Source: Marinobacter antarcticus
GTDB lineage: Bacteria; Pseudomonadota; Gammaproteobacteria; Pseudomonadales; Oleiphilaceae
Assembly: GCF_900142385.1 (NCBI RefSeq)
Contig: NZ_FRAQ01000001.1
Location: 1,612,001 to 1,676,000 of the forward strand
Length of the DNA stretch: 64,000 nt
Direction: 5' to 3'
Position numbers and translations under genes: made by a program
Part shown: positions 35,596-44,685 of the stretch, in pieces
Layout of the letters: each line of letters opens with the position of its first letter
Numbering within the stretch: position 1 is the first letter of the stretch
The notes under the pieces: model-generated
What the model was told of the DNA's origin: nothing
What the model saw: only the letters and a program-made list of their open reading frames with translations
Database searches by the model: none

Positions 35596-37371
35596 ATGGG
35601 CTGGCAAGGCTGGTTTGCGCTGGGCCTCGCTGGCGCCGCGCTGTTACTTATGAGTTCAGGACGCTATGCGCCTCATTTAGTCATGATGGGTGTGCTTGTG
35701 GTGCTGAGTGCCAGTGGCATTATTTCGGCCGATCAGGCGTTGGCGGGTTTCAGTAACACCGGGTTGATCACTGTTGTTGCTCTGTTTGTGGTGGCTGCGG
35801 GTATTCATCATTCCGGCGGAGTTGACCTGCTGGTGAGGCACCTGCTTCGAAACCCGAAGACGGTTCGCTCTGCCCAGGCGAGGATTACGCTTCCGGTTGC
35901 CCTGTTGAGCGGCTTTCTCAATAATACGCCGGTAGTGGCCACAATGATTCCGGCGGTTCATGCCTGGTCCCGGAAGATCGGAATTGCGCCTTCCAAACTG
36001 ATGATTCCTCTCAGCTACTCCGCCATTCTTGGTGGCACGCTGACCATGATTGGCACCAGTACCAACCTGGTCGTTAATGGTCAGTACCAGCAACTGACCG
36101 GTGATGCCGGGCTTTCCATATTCTCCATCACCGCCGTTGGGCTGCCGGTAGCGATTCTCGGCATTGCCGCAATTTTACTGTTTATGCCCAGAGCACTGCC
36201 AAACCGGGAGGACCGGCACAAATTCGGTTCCATGAGGGAGTTTACTCTGGAGGTTGCGGTTGCGTTTGATGGGCCGCTGGTTGGCAAGGCTGTAGGTGAG
36301 GCCGGTTTGCGGGAACTGGAGCGGCTTTACCTGGTAGAGATTGAGCGCGACGGCAGCGTGGTAACAGCAGTTTCTTCCGAGGAGCGCCTGCGCGGCGGAG
36401 ACAGACTTGTATTTGCCGGTGACACCCAGGCGATTTCCGACTTGCTGCGCATTAATGGCATTGTGCCCTCTGTACACGCGGACGAGCCCAGCCTGAGCAA
36501 GGACCGTGCAGAGCGCTGCCTGATGGAAGCGGCTTTGTCCCCTCAATCAGACGTGCTTGGCCAGACCATTCGCGATGCGCGGTTCCGTGAGCGTTATGGG
36601 GCGGTCGTTTTGGCGGTCGCCCGGGGGGGTGCGAGGGTATCGGGAAACCTCGGCAACATTCGTCTCAAGCCCGGCGATGTGCTTTTGCTCGAAGCCCGGC
36701 CAGCGTTTGTGAGCCGTCAGCGCTACAACAAGGATTTTCTGCTTATAAATGACCTGGGAACCGAGACTCCAAGGCATGATCGTGCCTGGTTGTCCTGGGC
36801 AGTGCTGGTTGTTTTGGTAGGGCTTGCTGCCTGTGGTGTTCTCAGCATGCTGAATGCCGCTTTACTGGGTGCAGCCCTGATGATACTGAGCGGCTGCTGC
36901 TCAGTAGGGCAGGCACAGAAATCCGTTGATGCGCCCGTGGTTCTTACCATTGCTGCCTCTTTTGCCCTGGGTGCAGCCCTGCAGCAGACCGGGGCAGCAA
37001 GCTATGTCGCAGACGCCATTCTTGGCCTCAGTAAGGGGCACGTATTGCTGGCTCTTTTTCTGGTCTATTTTTCGGTGTCTGTGCTTACGGAAGTCATTAC
37101 GAACAATGCGGCGGCTGTTCTGGTTCTCCCGGTGGTGTTGTCGATGACCACTACCATGGGGGTTGCGGCTGAACCGTTTGTGATCGCGGTGATGATGGCC
37201 GCATCGGCCAGTTTTGCAACGCCTTTGGGCTACCAGACCAATATGATGGTATTTGGCCCAGGTGGTTACCGGTTCCGGGATTTCATGCGGGTTGGCCTGC
37301 CAATGAATCTTTTTATTGGCCTGGTCTCTGTTGTAGCCATTTCCGTGGTGTACGGAATCAGACCGGGTTGA
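35596..37371 (+). CDS. SLC13-family anion permease with two TrkA-C (RCK_C) domains
   Basis: The 591-residue inner-membrane protein has two hydrophobic halves, each with a re-entrant motif typical of the SLC13/DASS family: FLNNTPVVATMIP in the first and EVITNNAAAVLV in the second. Between them, at about residues 205-385, are two TrkA-C domains, ligand-binding cytosolic modules. Such proteins transport sulfate, dicarboxylates or related anions with sodium. TSTNLVVNG is another family signature. The start is ATG 35596, although GGGAAGAACCGT before it is only a fair ribosome binding site. The substrate is not decidable here. Its 3' end overlaps the convergent EAL gene by 14 bases. Confidence 0.88.
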   Translation: MGWQGWFALGLAGAALLLMSSGRYAPHLVMMGVLVVLSASGIISADQALAGFSNTGLITVVALFVVAAGIHHSGGVDLLVRHLLRNPKTVRSAQARITLPVALLSGFLNNTPVVATMIPAVHAWSRKIGIAPSKLMIPLSYSAILGGTLTMIGTSTNLVVNGQYQQLTGDAGLSIFSITAVGLPVAILGIAAILLFMPRALPNREDRHKFGSMREFTLEVAVAFDGPLVGKAVGEAGLRELERLYLVEIERDGSVVTAVSSEERLRGGDRLVFAGDTQAISDLLRINGIVPSVHADEPSLSKDRAERCLMEAALSPQSDVLGQTIRDARFRERYGAVVLAVARGGARVSGNLGNIRLKPGDVLLLEARPAFVSRQRYNKDFLLINDLGTETPRHDRAWLSWAVLVVLVGLAACGVLSMLNAALLGAALMILSGCCSVGQAQKSVDAPVVLTIAASFALGAALQQTGAASYVADAILGLSKGHVLLALFLVYFSVSVLTEVITNNAAAVLVLPVVLSMTTTMGVAAEPFVIAVMMAASASFATPLGYQTNMMVFGPGGYRFRDFMRVGLPMNLFIGLVSVVAISVVYGIRPG

Positions 37372-38683
37372 CAGAAGGTTGGGGCGGATTGGCGAGAATG
37401 TCGCAGCACAGCACGCGCAGCTCGCTTTCATGAGTAAAGCACAGTGAAAGAGTGACACACATGTAGGCGCCGGTTACGCAGAGATAGGGCGCTGTGACGT
37501 GGAGGTTGCCGGGCTGAGCCAATGCCTGCCGAAGGTACTGTTGCCGGTACCAGTCCGCCTTGCTGGTGCTCTCAAGCGGCTTGAAGCGCGGGTCCAGGTT
37601 TCGGGTTCCGGTGTCCGATATCAGTGTGTCCTCAATCTGAACGCCTTTGTCATCCGCCAGATAACAGCGTGAAACCGTGTGGTGACTCAGTAGTGTGCTA
37701 CAAGCCCGGGCCATGGCAGCGCCGGTTTGCAGTTGCTCGGTAGCTTTATGAAAATCCCGCTGAAAAAAATCCACCAGCTGGCGGGTCGGGTCCCGGGTTA
37801 TCTGGTGACACGCTTTGTACTCTCGCAGTAGCTGGTCAAAGTCTGGCTGTGCATTGCAGAGCTTTGCCAGATCAGTACTGGGACGGCAGAAGTAAAACCC
37901 CTGAACAAAATCCACACCAGCATCAATGGCAATCATGGCCTGATCGCTGGTTTCCACACCCTCCAGTAAAACCAGGCACCCCGACTGATGCAACAGTGAA
38001 ACGATACCGTTCAGTATCTGTCGTGCCTTGTGGTCTTCCGTCGCCCGCGTCAGCAGTTTTCGATCCAGCTTTACGATGTCCGGCGACAGATTCCAGATTC
38101 GCTCAAAGTTGGAGTGCCCGGCACCAAAGTCATCGATGGCAGTCAGGCATCCCAGTTGTCGATAGTAGGCAACGGTGTCACGCAGGCGTTCAGCATCATC
38201 GGTTGGCTGTTCGACAATCTCGATAACGACCCGGTGTGGCGGCAGCTTGGTTTGTGCAAGTAATTCGCCGAAAAATGAATCTGCCTGGCTGCCACTGGTT
38301 ACAACCCGGGGGGAAACGTTCAGAAACAGCCAGTTGAGCTGATCCTTTAGGCCACTGTAATTCTGGATGTGCAGATACCGACACAGCCGGTCCAGGAGGA
38401 GAGCCTCAGCATCTGAGGTTGGTAGCTCAAAAAGATGTATCGGCAGGACGCTGGCGTTATCCGGGTCCAGCGCCCGAATCAAGGCTTCATAGCCAACGGT
38501 TCGTTTGTGGGAAATGCTGTAAATGGGTTGCAGAGCCGTGCTCAGAATCAATCCGCGAAAGTCCGCCGTCCAGACATCGCCGTTTCTGTGTAGCAGCGGC
38601 GACAACACGTCCAGTTCTGGGTCTGTCAGCTTTGCCGGGAGGGAATGCACCATAGTGAGTTCTGAGTCATTGAACGAATGCAT
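37358..38683 (-). CDS. EAL-domain c-di-GMP phosphodiesterase with C-terminal PDC-like sensor
   Basis: The 441-residue cytoplasmic protein starts with an EAL domain (about 45-285). Its motifs look intact: GYEALIR, LFLNVSPR, IDDFGAGHSN, KLDRKLL, EGVET and QGFYF, so hydrolysis of c-di-GMP to pGpG is likely. The last 140 residues resemble the PDC/Cache or YkuI-C fold (ADWYRQQYL, then PYLCVTGAYMCVTLSLCF). This module holds five cysteines near its end, including a CC pair, which is unusual and might sense redox or metal. ATG 38653 is an alternative start. There is no membrane segment. Confidence 0.88.
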   Translation of the reverse strand: MHSFNDSELTMVHSLPAKLTDPELDVLSPLLHRNGDVWTADFRGLILSTALQPIYSISHKRTVGYEALIRALDPDNASVLPIHLFELPTSDAEALLLDRLCRYLHIQNYSGLKDQLNWLFLNVSPRVVTSGSQADSFFGELLAQTKLPPHRVVIEIVEQPTDDAERLRDTVAYYRQLGCLTAIDDFGAGHSNFERIWNLSPDIVKLDRKLLTRATEDHKARQILNGIVSLLHQSGCLVLLEGVETSDQAMIAIDAGVDFVQGFYFCRPSTDLAKLCNAQPDFDQLLREYKACHQITRDPTRQLVDFFQRDFHKATEQLQTGAAMARACSTLLSHHTVSRCYLADDKGVQIEDTLISDTGTRNLDPRFKPLESTSKADWYRQQYLRQALAQPGNLHVTAPYLCVTGAYMCVTLSLCFTHESELRVLCCDILANPPQPSVNPV

Positions 38684-38899
38684 CAGGTGCTATTGAAGAT
38701 AAGCGCCTGAATGATCACTGATCAGTCACAGCTGAAACCGGAAAAAGCCTGAGTAAACTGATAGTTGGGAGAGAGATTGCCAAAAAGCGGAGAGTATTAC
38801 CACTGTTTCATGAAGAAACTGGAAGTGGTTTGCAATTATTTCGCAGTTTAAGTGTGAGTTGCAGAGAATAGGGCGGCCCCGTACAGGGGCCACGCAAAA
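38684..38899. other. Non-coding stretch upstream of the EAL gene
   Basis: This gap precedes the EAL gene. TGATCA-C-TGATCA at 38712-38724, about 30 bases from the EAL start, is a neat interrupted palindrome and may be an operator. The GGCCCC/GGGGCC hairpin at 38875-38891 belongs to the mini-gene described at 38900. I see no other coding frame. Confidence 0.35.
38875..38891 (-). terminator. Hairpin after the 15-codon mini-gene
   Basis: GGCCCC and GGGGCC form a six-pair GC stem with a five-base loop, nine bases after the stop codon of the small frame on the minus strand. The following GCCCTATTCT is only a weak U tract. Confidence 0.4.
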
Positions 38900-38947
38900 T
38901 CAGTTGTTGCTTGGAATTACAACGGATTCGTCAAATTCAAGTTCCAT
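38900..38947 (-). CDS. Candidate 15-residue peptide gene
   Basis: On the minus strand an ATG at 38947 is preceded by GAGGACAGGAC, a strong double ribosome binding site, and opens a 15-codon frame (MELEFDESVVIPSNN) ending in TGA. The peptide is acidic at its N-terminal half and ends in two Asn. It is bracketed by a GC hairpin in the leader (38971-38984), a GC hairpin after the stop (38875-38891), and a promoter-like pair at 39001-39028. The leader arm GGGGGCC can also pair with the downstream GGCCCC, so the two hairpins may be alternatives. It is too short for any family call; it may encode a signalling, leader or modified peptide, or simply be part of a small RNA. Confidence 0.4.
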   Translation of the reverse strand: MELEFDESVVIPSNN

Positions 38948-38970
38948 GTCCTGTCCTCTCGTTCAATGAG

Positions 38971-38984
38971 GCCCCCGACGGGGC
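38971..38984 (-). promoter_or_regulatory. Leader hairpin of the mini-gene
   Basis: GCCCC and GGGGC form a tight stem about 15 bases before the strong ribosome binding site of the 15-codon frame. Confidence 0.35.
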
Positions 38985-39000
38985 AATTCAGCATGGATAA

Positions 39001-39028
39001 AGTCTATCGGGTCTATGGTTTTTAACAA
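39001..39028 (-). promoter_or_regulatory. Possible promoter of the mini-gene
   Basis: TTGTTA (39028-39023) and TAGACT (39006-39001) on the minus strand are 16 bases apart and would start a leader of roughly 45 bases ahead of the mini-gene ATG. The match to the sigma-70 consensus is moderate. The rest of the gap up to 39193 is AT-rich on the plus strand and probably holds the cytochrome gene promoter, with TATACT near 39143-39148. Confidence 0.3.
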
Positions 39029-39193
39029 TCCGTAAAACCCGTATGAGACCAAAGGCAAACACCCGCGAGGGCCCAGGCGCATGATCAGAATTTTTGATGA
39101 TAGGGGGCAAAACATTCCGATTTCCTTTGCGAGTGTGGCTACCTATACTTTAAATCGTGAGTTACAGACAAGGAATAAAAGGCCGCAGTTACC

Positions 39194-39754
39194 ATGCAAT
39201 TAAGTAATACATCGTTCAGCTATGGCTTTGTGGCAATTGTTGTTCACTGGGTTGCTGCTGTGGTCGTGTTTGGAATGTTTGCTTTGGGATTCTGGATGGT
39301 TGACCTGACGTACTACAGCGAATGGTATCAACGTGCTCCGGACATCCATCGCAGTGTCGGCGTTTTATTGTTTTGCTTGATGGTGTTTCGGCTACTTTGG
39401 CGCTTGTTTACAGCATCCCCTGATCCGTTGGACGGGCATAAGCTTTGGGAGGTTCTCAGTGCCCGAATAGCTCACGGTTTTCTGTACGTTCTTGTCTTTG
39501 TCGCGATGGCGAGCGGGTTTCTGATTTCAACTGCTGATGGCTCATCCGTGAGCGTGTTTGGCTGGTTCGAAGTGCCATCCGTAACAGGCCAGATTAAACG
39601 GCTTGAAGATACTGCAGGGTTGGTACATTACTGGAGCACTTGGGCTTTGGTTGCTCTTGCGCTGATTCACGCAGCGGGAGCACTGAAACATCATTTTGTT
39701 GACCGGGATAAGACCCTGCGCCGGATGCTTGTTCCCGAGCGTCGGGATGATTGA
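39194..39754 (+). CDS. Cytochrome b561 (CybB/YodB family)
   Basis: The 186-residue inner-membrane protein has four hydrophobic helices with paired histidines for two b hemes: IVVHWVAA in helix 1, DIHRSVGV in helix 2, ARIAHGFLY in helix 3 and LVHYWSTWALVALALIH in helix 4. This is the prokaryotic b561 family, which oxidises ubiquinol and can hand electrons to oxygen or a periplasmic partner. The next gene encodes a periplasmic YceI protein 56 bases downstream, the same pair as in the E. coli yceJ-yceI operon. YceI binds an isoprenoid quinone, so the two likely work together. Confidence 0.92.
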   Translation: MQLSNTSFSYGFVAIVVHWVAAVVVFGMFALGFWMVDLTYYSEWYQRAPDIHRSVGVLLFCLMVFRLLWRLFTASPDPLDGHKLWEVLSARIAHGFLYVLVFVAMASGFLISTADGSSVSVFGWFEVPSVTGQIKRLEDTAGLVHYWSTWALVALALIHAAGALKHHFVDRDKTLRRMLVPERRDD

Positions 39755-39810
39755 TTCCCGTAAAGCTACTCTGGATAAGAGTGTTTCTGTTTTTTTTAAA
39801 AGGAGAAATT

Positions 39811-40392
39811 ATGGAAAAGTTACTGCTTGCATCGGCCGTTTCCATGACGCTTATAGGGAGCGTTCATGCCAGTGAACACAGCGGCACCTATGATTTTGAT
39901 AATGAAGGTGCTCACCAGTTCATCACCTTCAAAATTTCGCACTTGGGCTATAGCTGGCTTTATGGTCGATTCAACGATTTTGATGGTCAGTTTGTTTACG
40001 ATGCTGAGAACCCGCAAAACAGCTCGGTAAACGTAACCATTGATGCGTCCAGTGTGGATTCGAACCACGCTGAGCGGGACAAGCACCTGCGCAGCGAAGA
40101 TTTTCTGCATGTGGGTGAGTATCCGGAAGCGAGCTTCAAGAGTAAGCGTGTAGAGGTTGATGGCGACGGCGAGGCAGACATTGTCGGCGACCTCACGCTG
40201 CGCGGTGTGACCCGTGAAGTTACCCTGGACGTGGAAATGTTGGGCCACGGTAAAGACCCTTGGGGAGGCTATCGTATGGGGTTTGAGGCCGAGACTGAGC
40301 TGCGTCTTGAAGACTTCGGCATTCCTATGAGCCTTGGGAAGGCGTCCGAAACCGTAGAGATTACGATCTCCGTTGAAGGTATTCGTCAGTAA
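39811..40392 (+). CDS. yceI: YceI-family periplasmic isoprenoid-binding protein
   Basis: Start ATG 39811 with AAAGGAG eight bases upstream; earlier in-frame codons (from 39751) overlap the cytochrome gene. The 193-residue precursor has a Sec signal peptide that cleaves after SVHA. The mature protein is a lipocalin-like beta barrel with the YceI motifs AHQFITFKISHLGYSW, DGQFVYDAENP and a VGDLTLRGVTREVTL core. Relatives bind polyisoprenoid such as ubiquinone-8 in a long pocket. It is co-transcribed with the b561 gene. A strong hairpin follows at 40412. Confidence 0.92.
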   Translation: MEKLLLASAVSMTLIGSVHASEHSGTYDFDNEGAHQFITFKISHLGYSWLYGRFNDFDGQFVYDAENPQNSSVNVTIDASSVDSNHAERDKHLRSEDFLHVGEYPEASFKSKRVEVDGDGEADIVGDLTLRGVTREVTLDVEMLGHGKDPWGGYRMGFEAETELRLEDFGIPMSLGKASETVEITISVEGIRQ

Positions 40393-40411
40393 ATCTGGCC
40401 GCCCGCTATGA

Positions 40412-40439
40412 CAGATCCCGGGGTTAAACCCGGAATCTG
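40412..40439 (+). terminator. Probable terminator of the b561-yceI operon
   Basis: CAGAT-C-CCGGG pairs with CCCGG-A-ATCTG around a GTTAAA centre, 19 bases after the yceI stop. A run of T follows eight bases later rather than at once, so termination may be partial. Confidence 0.5.
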
Positions 40440-40622
40440 CCTGTCTGTTTTTCCAGCTCTCGTGTATGCCCGTCAAGAGACTGGCTGGTACCGTCAATTT
40501 CTTCTGATCTGGTCGCGCTTTCCGCCGCGTCCTGACTCCCGGTTTCCATTACAGAAACGATATTTGCGACGCATAGTGGGCTGTGAGGAATTTATTGAGG
40601 GGCGGTTACCCGGCCATGATAT

Positions 40623-40871
40623 TCAGGCGTCAGTGTGTAGGCTTCGATGTGTTGCGCGTTCATCACAAGCACGGCAAAGATGCCGTTGGCGCCAGAACTG
40701 AGCGCCAAAAATAACCAGCCATATCAGCAGGCCTGCCCAGAGATAGGTTGCAGGAACCTGGAAGCTGCCGCTGATTGCAAACTCCACAAGAAGCATCAGA
40801 ACGACTGCCAGTGCCGCATTCACCATTGCCGTAGCCATGGCTTGCCCGCAGGCTTTGAGATTAGGTTTCAT
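40623..40871 (-). CDS. Small membrane protein of unknown function
   Basis: I do not recognise this 82-residue frame. It has two hydrophobic segments (about residues 15-33 and 43-60) joined by a short loop and ends in a polar tail with two Cys in HLCRACDERA. A GCGGAA precedes the ATG by five bases. The two-helix hairpin and positive-inside tail support a real inner-membrane protein, but no homology is evident to me. It lies alone on the minus strand between yceI and parC. The 277 bases from here to parC hold no coding frame that I trust. Confidence 0.5.
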   Translation of the reverse strand: MKPNLKACGQAMATAMVNAALAVVLMLLVEFAISGSFQVPATYLWAGLLIWLVIFGAQFWRQRHLCRACDERATHRSLHTDA

Positions 40872-41148
40872 AGTGTTCCGCTTGTTTGGAGGGAAAACGG
40901 TCTTCTATTAATCACTGACAGCGAGCATACGGTGCACCTTACAGACTCTCCATGCGGGAATTCCGCTATTGGAATCGATATGTTTGGCGTCGATGAGCCA
41001 TTTTGGCCAATAAGTCCGCAGGTTGTTGGTGTATCAGCCCGGTGCTCCATATAATGTCCCACTGCACTGGTCCCGTGATTATTCCGGGCGCACAAGGTAG
41101 CATCACGGACTCCTTCAAAATCAGGCAATACAGGCAAAAGAGGCATCC

Positions 41149-43443
41149 ATGCCAGAGTTTCAGACGACGGATGAGGGCTTTGAGCGGGTTTCACTCAGGG
41201 ACTACACGGAAAAAGCCTATCTCGACTACTCCATGTACGTCATTCTTGATCGGGCACTTCCCAATGTCGGGGACGGGCTGAAGCCGGTCCAGCGACGCAT
41301 AATTTACGCCATGTCAGAGCTGGGTCTGAAGTCCACGTCGAAATACAAAAAATCTGCCCGTACCGTGGGTGACGTGCTGGGTAAGTTTCACCCGCACGGG
41401 GACAGTGCCTGTTATGAAGCCATGGTGCTGATGGCTCAGCCATTTTCCTATCGTTATCCGCTTGTTGACGGCCAGGGTAACTGGGGTGCGCCCGACGACC
41501 CCAAATCATTTGCGGCCATGCGGTATACCGAATCACGGCTTGCGCGCTTTGCTGACGTGCTGCTCACGGAACTCGGTCAGGGCACCGTGGACTGGACGCC
41601 CAACTTTGACGGCACCATGGACGAGCCCTCGGTGCTGCCGGCGAGGCTGCCTCACGTGCTGCTCAATGGCACAACCGGCATCGCCGTGGGCATGGCGACC
41701 GACATCCCGCCCCACAACGTAAGGGAAGTAACCGCAGCCTGTATCCGGTTGCTGGACGATCCGGATGCAACTGTTGACCAGCTGTGTGAACACGTAAAAG
41801 GGCCGGATTTCCCAACGTACGCGGAAATTATTACGCCCCGTAAGGATCTGCGCCAGATGTATGAGACTGGCCGGGGCTCGCTGCGTATGCGGGCTCGCTG
41901 GGTGCGGGAAAATGGTGAGATTGTGGTGACGGATCTGCCGCACCAGGTTTCCGGTAACCGTGTGCTTGAGCAGATTGCGCACCAGATGCAAACCAAAAAG
42001 CTGCCTATGGTGGCGGACCTCCGTGACGAGTCCGATCATGAGAATCCTACCCGGCTTGTTATTGTGCCGCGCTCCAATCGCGTAGAACTCGACGGGCTGA
42101 TGGCCCACCTGTTTGCCAGCACGGACCTTGAGAAAACCTACCGGGTGAATATCAACGTAATTGGTAACGATGGCCGTCCGGGCGTGAAAGGTCTGCGCCA
42201 GATGCTGACAGAGTGGCTGGCGTTTCGACGCACCACGGTCACCCGGCGTTTGCAGCACAGGCTCGATAAAGTACTGGCGCGCTTGCACATTCTTGAAGGT
42301 CTGTTGATTGCCTACCTGAATATTGATGAAGTTATCCATATTATCCGCACGGAAGATAAACCCAAGGCGGTCTTTATGGAGCGTTTCGGGCTGTCTGCGG
42401 ATCAGGCCGAATCCATTCTTGAGCTGAAATTGCGGCATTTGGCCAAGCTTGAAGAAATGAAGATTCGCGGTGAGCAGGACGAGCTGGCCGCAGAGCGGGA
42501 CGAACTTCAGACTATTCTCGGTTCTGAAGATCGTTTGCGCGAGTTGATCAAGAGCGAGCTGCAGGCAGATGCTGAAACCTACGGCGACGACCGTCGCTCT
42601 CCGATTGTTGAGCGTGAAGAGGCCAGGGCGTTCAGTGAAAATGATCTGGTTTCCAATGATCCTGTTACCGTGGTTTTGTCTGACAAAGGTTGGGTGCGCG
42701 CCGCCAAGGGCCATGATATCGATCCGGACGGGCTGAGCTACAAGTCTGGCGATCGTTTTGCTTTCGCAGCTCGAGGCCGTAATAACCAGCAGACAATCTT
42801 TCTCGACTCCACTGGCAGGGCGTATTCACTGATGGCTCATAGTCTGCCTTCAGCCAGAGGGCAGGGCGACCCCCTGACGGGAAGAATCAATCCTCCATCG
42901 GGAGCGAGCTTCTCGGGCTTGCTGATGGGCGACCCTGCTCGCAAGACGCTGTTGGTGACTGATGGAGGTTATGGGTTTGTGACCTCGCTGAATGACATGA
43001 TCAGCAAAAACCGTAACGGCAAGGCCGTGGTCAGTGTGCCGAAAGGAGCTAAGATCATGCCGCCGGTGGTTATTCCCATTACTGAGAAGGCCTTGTATCT
43101 GGGGGCGATATCCAACGAAGGCAGAATGCTTATTTTCCCTCTCAGCGAATTGCCGGAACTGAGTAGGGGTAAGGGCAACAAGATCATCAGTATTCCCTCA
43201 GCTCGGGTGCAGAGCCGTGAGGAGTATGTGGTGGCAATAGCTGTGTTCGCCAAGGATGACCAGCTGGAAATTCGTGCGGGTAAGCGCAAGATGGGCCTGC
43301 AATTCAGCGATCTTGAGCACTATCTGGGCGAGCGTGGCCGGCGCGGGCACAAGCTGCCCAGAGGGCTGCAGCGTGTGGATGCTATTGACGTTATCCCCTC
43401 CGCCGCCCGGGCAAAGGAAGAGGAGAGTTCTGAAAGTGAGTGA
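41149..43443 (+). CDS. parC: DNA topoisomerase IV subunit A ParC
   Basis: The 764-residue protein has the breakage-reunion domain with [20 protein letters not shown] and the catalytic Tyr126 in AAMRYTES, a coiled-coil tower, and a beta-pinwheel C-terminal domain. In the quinolone-resistance region, [11 protein letters not shown] carries Ser86 and Glu90, equal to Ser80 and Glu84 of E. coli ParC, so the site is wild type. It pairs with ParE for chromosome decatenation. ParC is of ParC rather than GyrA type by length and by the lack of a GyrA box in the C-terminal part. Its stop overlaps the serB start by eight bases. Confidence 0.97.
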   Translation: MPEFQTTDEGFERVSLRDYTEKAYLDYSMYVILDRALPNVGDGLKPVQRRIIYAMSELGLKSTSKYKKSARTVGDVLGKFHPHGDSACYEAMVLMAQPFSYRYPLVDGQGNWGAPDDPKSFAAMRYTESRLARFADVLLTELGQGTVDWTPNFDGTMDEPSVLPARLPHVLLNGTTGIAVGMATDIPPHNVREVTAACIRLLDDPDATVDQLCEHVKGPDFPTYAEIITPRKDLRQMYETGRGSLRMRARWVRENGEIVVTDLPHQVSGNRVLEQIAHQMQTKKLPMVADLRDESDHENPTRLVIVPRSNRVELDGLMAHLFASTDLEKTYRVNINVIGNDGRPGVKGLRQMLTEWLAFRRTTVTRRLQHRLDKVLARLHILEGLLIAYLNIDEVIHIIRTEDKPKAVFMERFGLSADQAESILELKLRHLAKLEEMKIRGEQDELAAERDELQTILGSEDRLRELIKSELQADAETYGDDRRSPIVEREEARAFSENDLVSNDPVTVVLSDKGWVRAAKGHDIDPDGLSYKSGDRFAFAARGRNNQQTIFLDSTGRAYSLMAHSLPSARGQGDPLTGRINPPSGASFSGLLMGDPARKTLLVTDGGYGFVTSLNDMISKNRNGKAVVSVPKGAKIMPPVVIPITEKALYLGAISNEGRMLIFPLSELPELSRGKGNKIISIPSARVQSREEYVVAIAVFAKDDQLEIRAGKRKMGLQFSDLEHYLGERGRRGHKLPRGLQRVDAIDVIPSAARAKEEESSESE

Positions 43444-44668
43444 GCTGGTTCTGATTAACGTATCCGGGCGCGACAAGCCCGGGCTCACCTCGGAGATTAC
43501 CGGCATCATGGGCCGGTACGACGTGCGGATTCTCGATATCGGTCAGGCGGTTATTCACGATCACCTGACCTGGGGGATTCTCATTGAAATACCGGATGAG
43601 TCGAAATCCTCCCCGGTGATCCGTGACCTGCTGTTCCGTCTGCACGCGCTGGATCTTCAGGTCAGGTTTGCGCCGATTACCGTAGATGAATACCTGTCCT
43701 GGGCAGAAGGTCGTAACCGGGCCTGTTATATCGTTACTTTGCTTTCCCGTGATATCAAGGCGGAGCAGATTGCGAGGGTCTCTGCGATCACGGCGCGCCA
43801 CGGTCTGAACATCGACAATATTTCCAGACTGTCGGCAAGGCCTTCGCTCAACACGGCTGGCAACGGGATTGCCTGCGTAGAATTTTCAGTACGCGGCACG
43901 CCCTCGGATCTTGAGCAGCTCAGAGCCGACTTCCTGCACATTGCCGGCGAGATGAATGTGGATATCGCGTTCCAGGAAGATTCCATCTTCCGGCGGAACC
44001 GTCGTCTGGTGGTGTTTGATATGGACTCCACGCTCATTGAAGCCGAAGTAATTGATGAGCTTGCCCGGGAGGCTGGCGTTGGCGAGCAGGTCGCGGAGAT
44101 TACCGAGCGTGCGATGCAGGGGGAGCTAGACTTCAGCCAGAGCTTTGCCGAGCGTCTGTCGCTGCTCAAAGGCCTGGATGAATCCGTATTGGAGCGTGTT
44201 GCCGGCCGCCTGAAGATGACGGAGGGCGCGGAACACCTGATTCGAAGCCTGAAAGGGTTGGGTTACCGCACAGCGATTCTTTCCGGTGGCTTCACCTACT
44301 TTGCCCAGCACCTTCAGAACAAGCTGGGTATCGATTACGTTTACGCTAACGAGCTGGAGATCCGCAATGGCAAGGTGACCGGTGAGGTTTCCGGCCAGAT
44401 CGTGGATGGCAAGCGCAAGGCAGAGCTGTTACTGGAAATTGCCGAAAAAGAGCATATTTCCCGGGAACAGGTAATCGCTGTGGGGGATGGAGCCAACGAT
44501 CTGCCGATGCTGAGTCAGGCAGGCCTCGGCGTTGCATTCCGGGCCAAGCCTCTGGTGAAGGAGTCTGCTCGCCACGCTATCTCGACACTTGGCCTGGACG
44601 CTATCCTCTACCTCATCGGCTTTCGCGAAAGTGAAGCGAATCAGGGGCTGAAGAACGCCGGTTTCTGA
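43436..44668 (+). CDS. serB: Phosphoserine phosphatase SerB with tandem ACT domains
   Basis: GTG 43436 lies inside the end of parC and has GGAG upstream; the result is 410 residues. Two ACT domains fill residues 1-180 ([17 protein letters not shown] opens the first), followed by the HAD phosphatase: [11 protein letters not shown] with the nucleophile Asp, the SGGFTYF motif and [10 protein letters not shown]. It dephosphorylates phosphoserine, the last step of serine synthesis, in the cytoplasm. Translation is likely coupled to parC. A GCCGGTT/AACCGGC hairpin spans its stop codon. SerA, the first enzyme of the pathway, is 34 kb away in this window. Confidence 0.95.
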   Translation: MSELVLINVSGRDKPGLTSEITGIMGRYDVRILDIGQAVIHDHLTWGILIEIPDESKSSPVIRDLLFRLHALDLQVRFAPITVDEYLSWAEGRNRACYIVTLLSRDIKAEQIARVSAITARHGLNIDNISRLSARPSLNTAGNGIACVEFSVRGTPSDLEQLRADFLHIAGEMNVDIAFQEDSIFRRNRRLVVFDMDSTLIEAEVIDELAREAGVGEQVAEITERAMQGELDFSQSFAERLSLLKGLDESVLERVAGRLKMTEGAEHLIRSLKGLGYRTAILSGGFTYFAQHLQNKLGIDYVYANELEIRNGKVTGEVSGQIVDGKRKAELLLEIAEKEHISREQVIAVGDGANDLPMLSQAGLGVAFRAKPLVKESARHAISTLGLDAILYLIGFRESEANQGLKNAGF

Positions 44669-44685
44669 ACCGGCGCCTCTCAGTC

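Noticed and set aside
41533..42714. 393-codon minus-strand open frame inside parC
   Set aside because: Antisense to a conserved ParC with all motifs; composition (His, Arg, Gln rich) is typical of a shadow frame.
44657..44674. Inverted repeat GCCGGTT/AACCGGC at the serB stop codon as a terminator
   Set aside because: No T run follows on either strand; it may simply be structure at the gene end.
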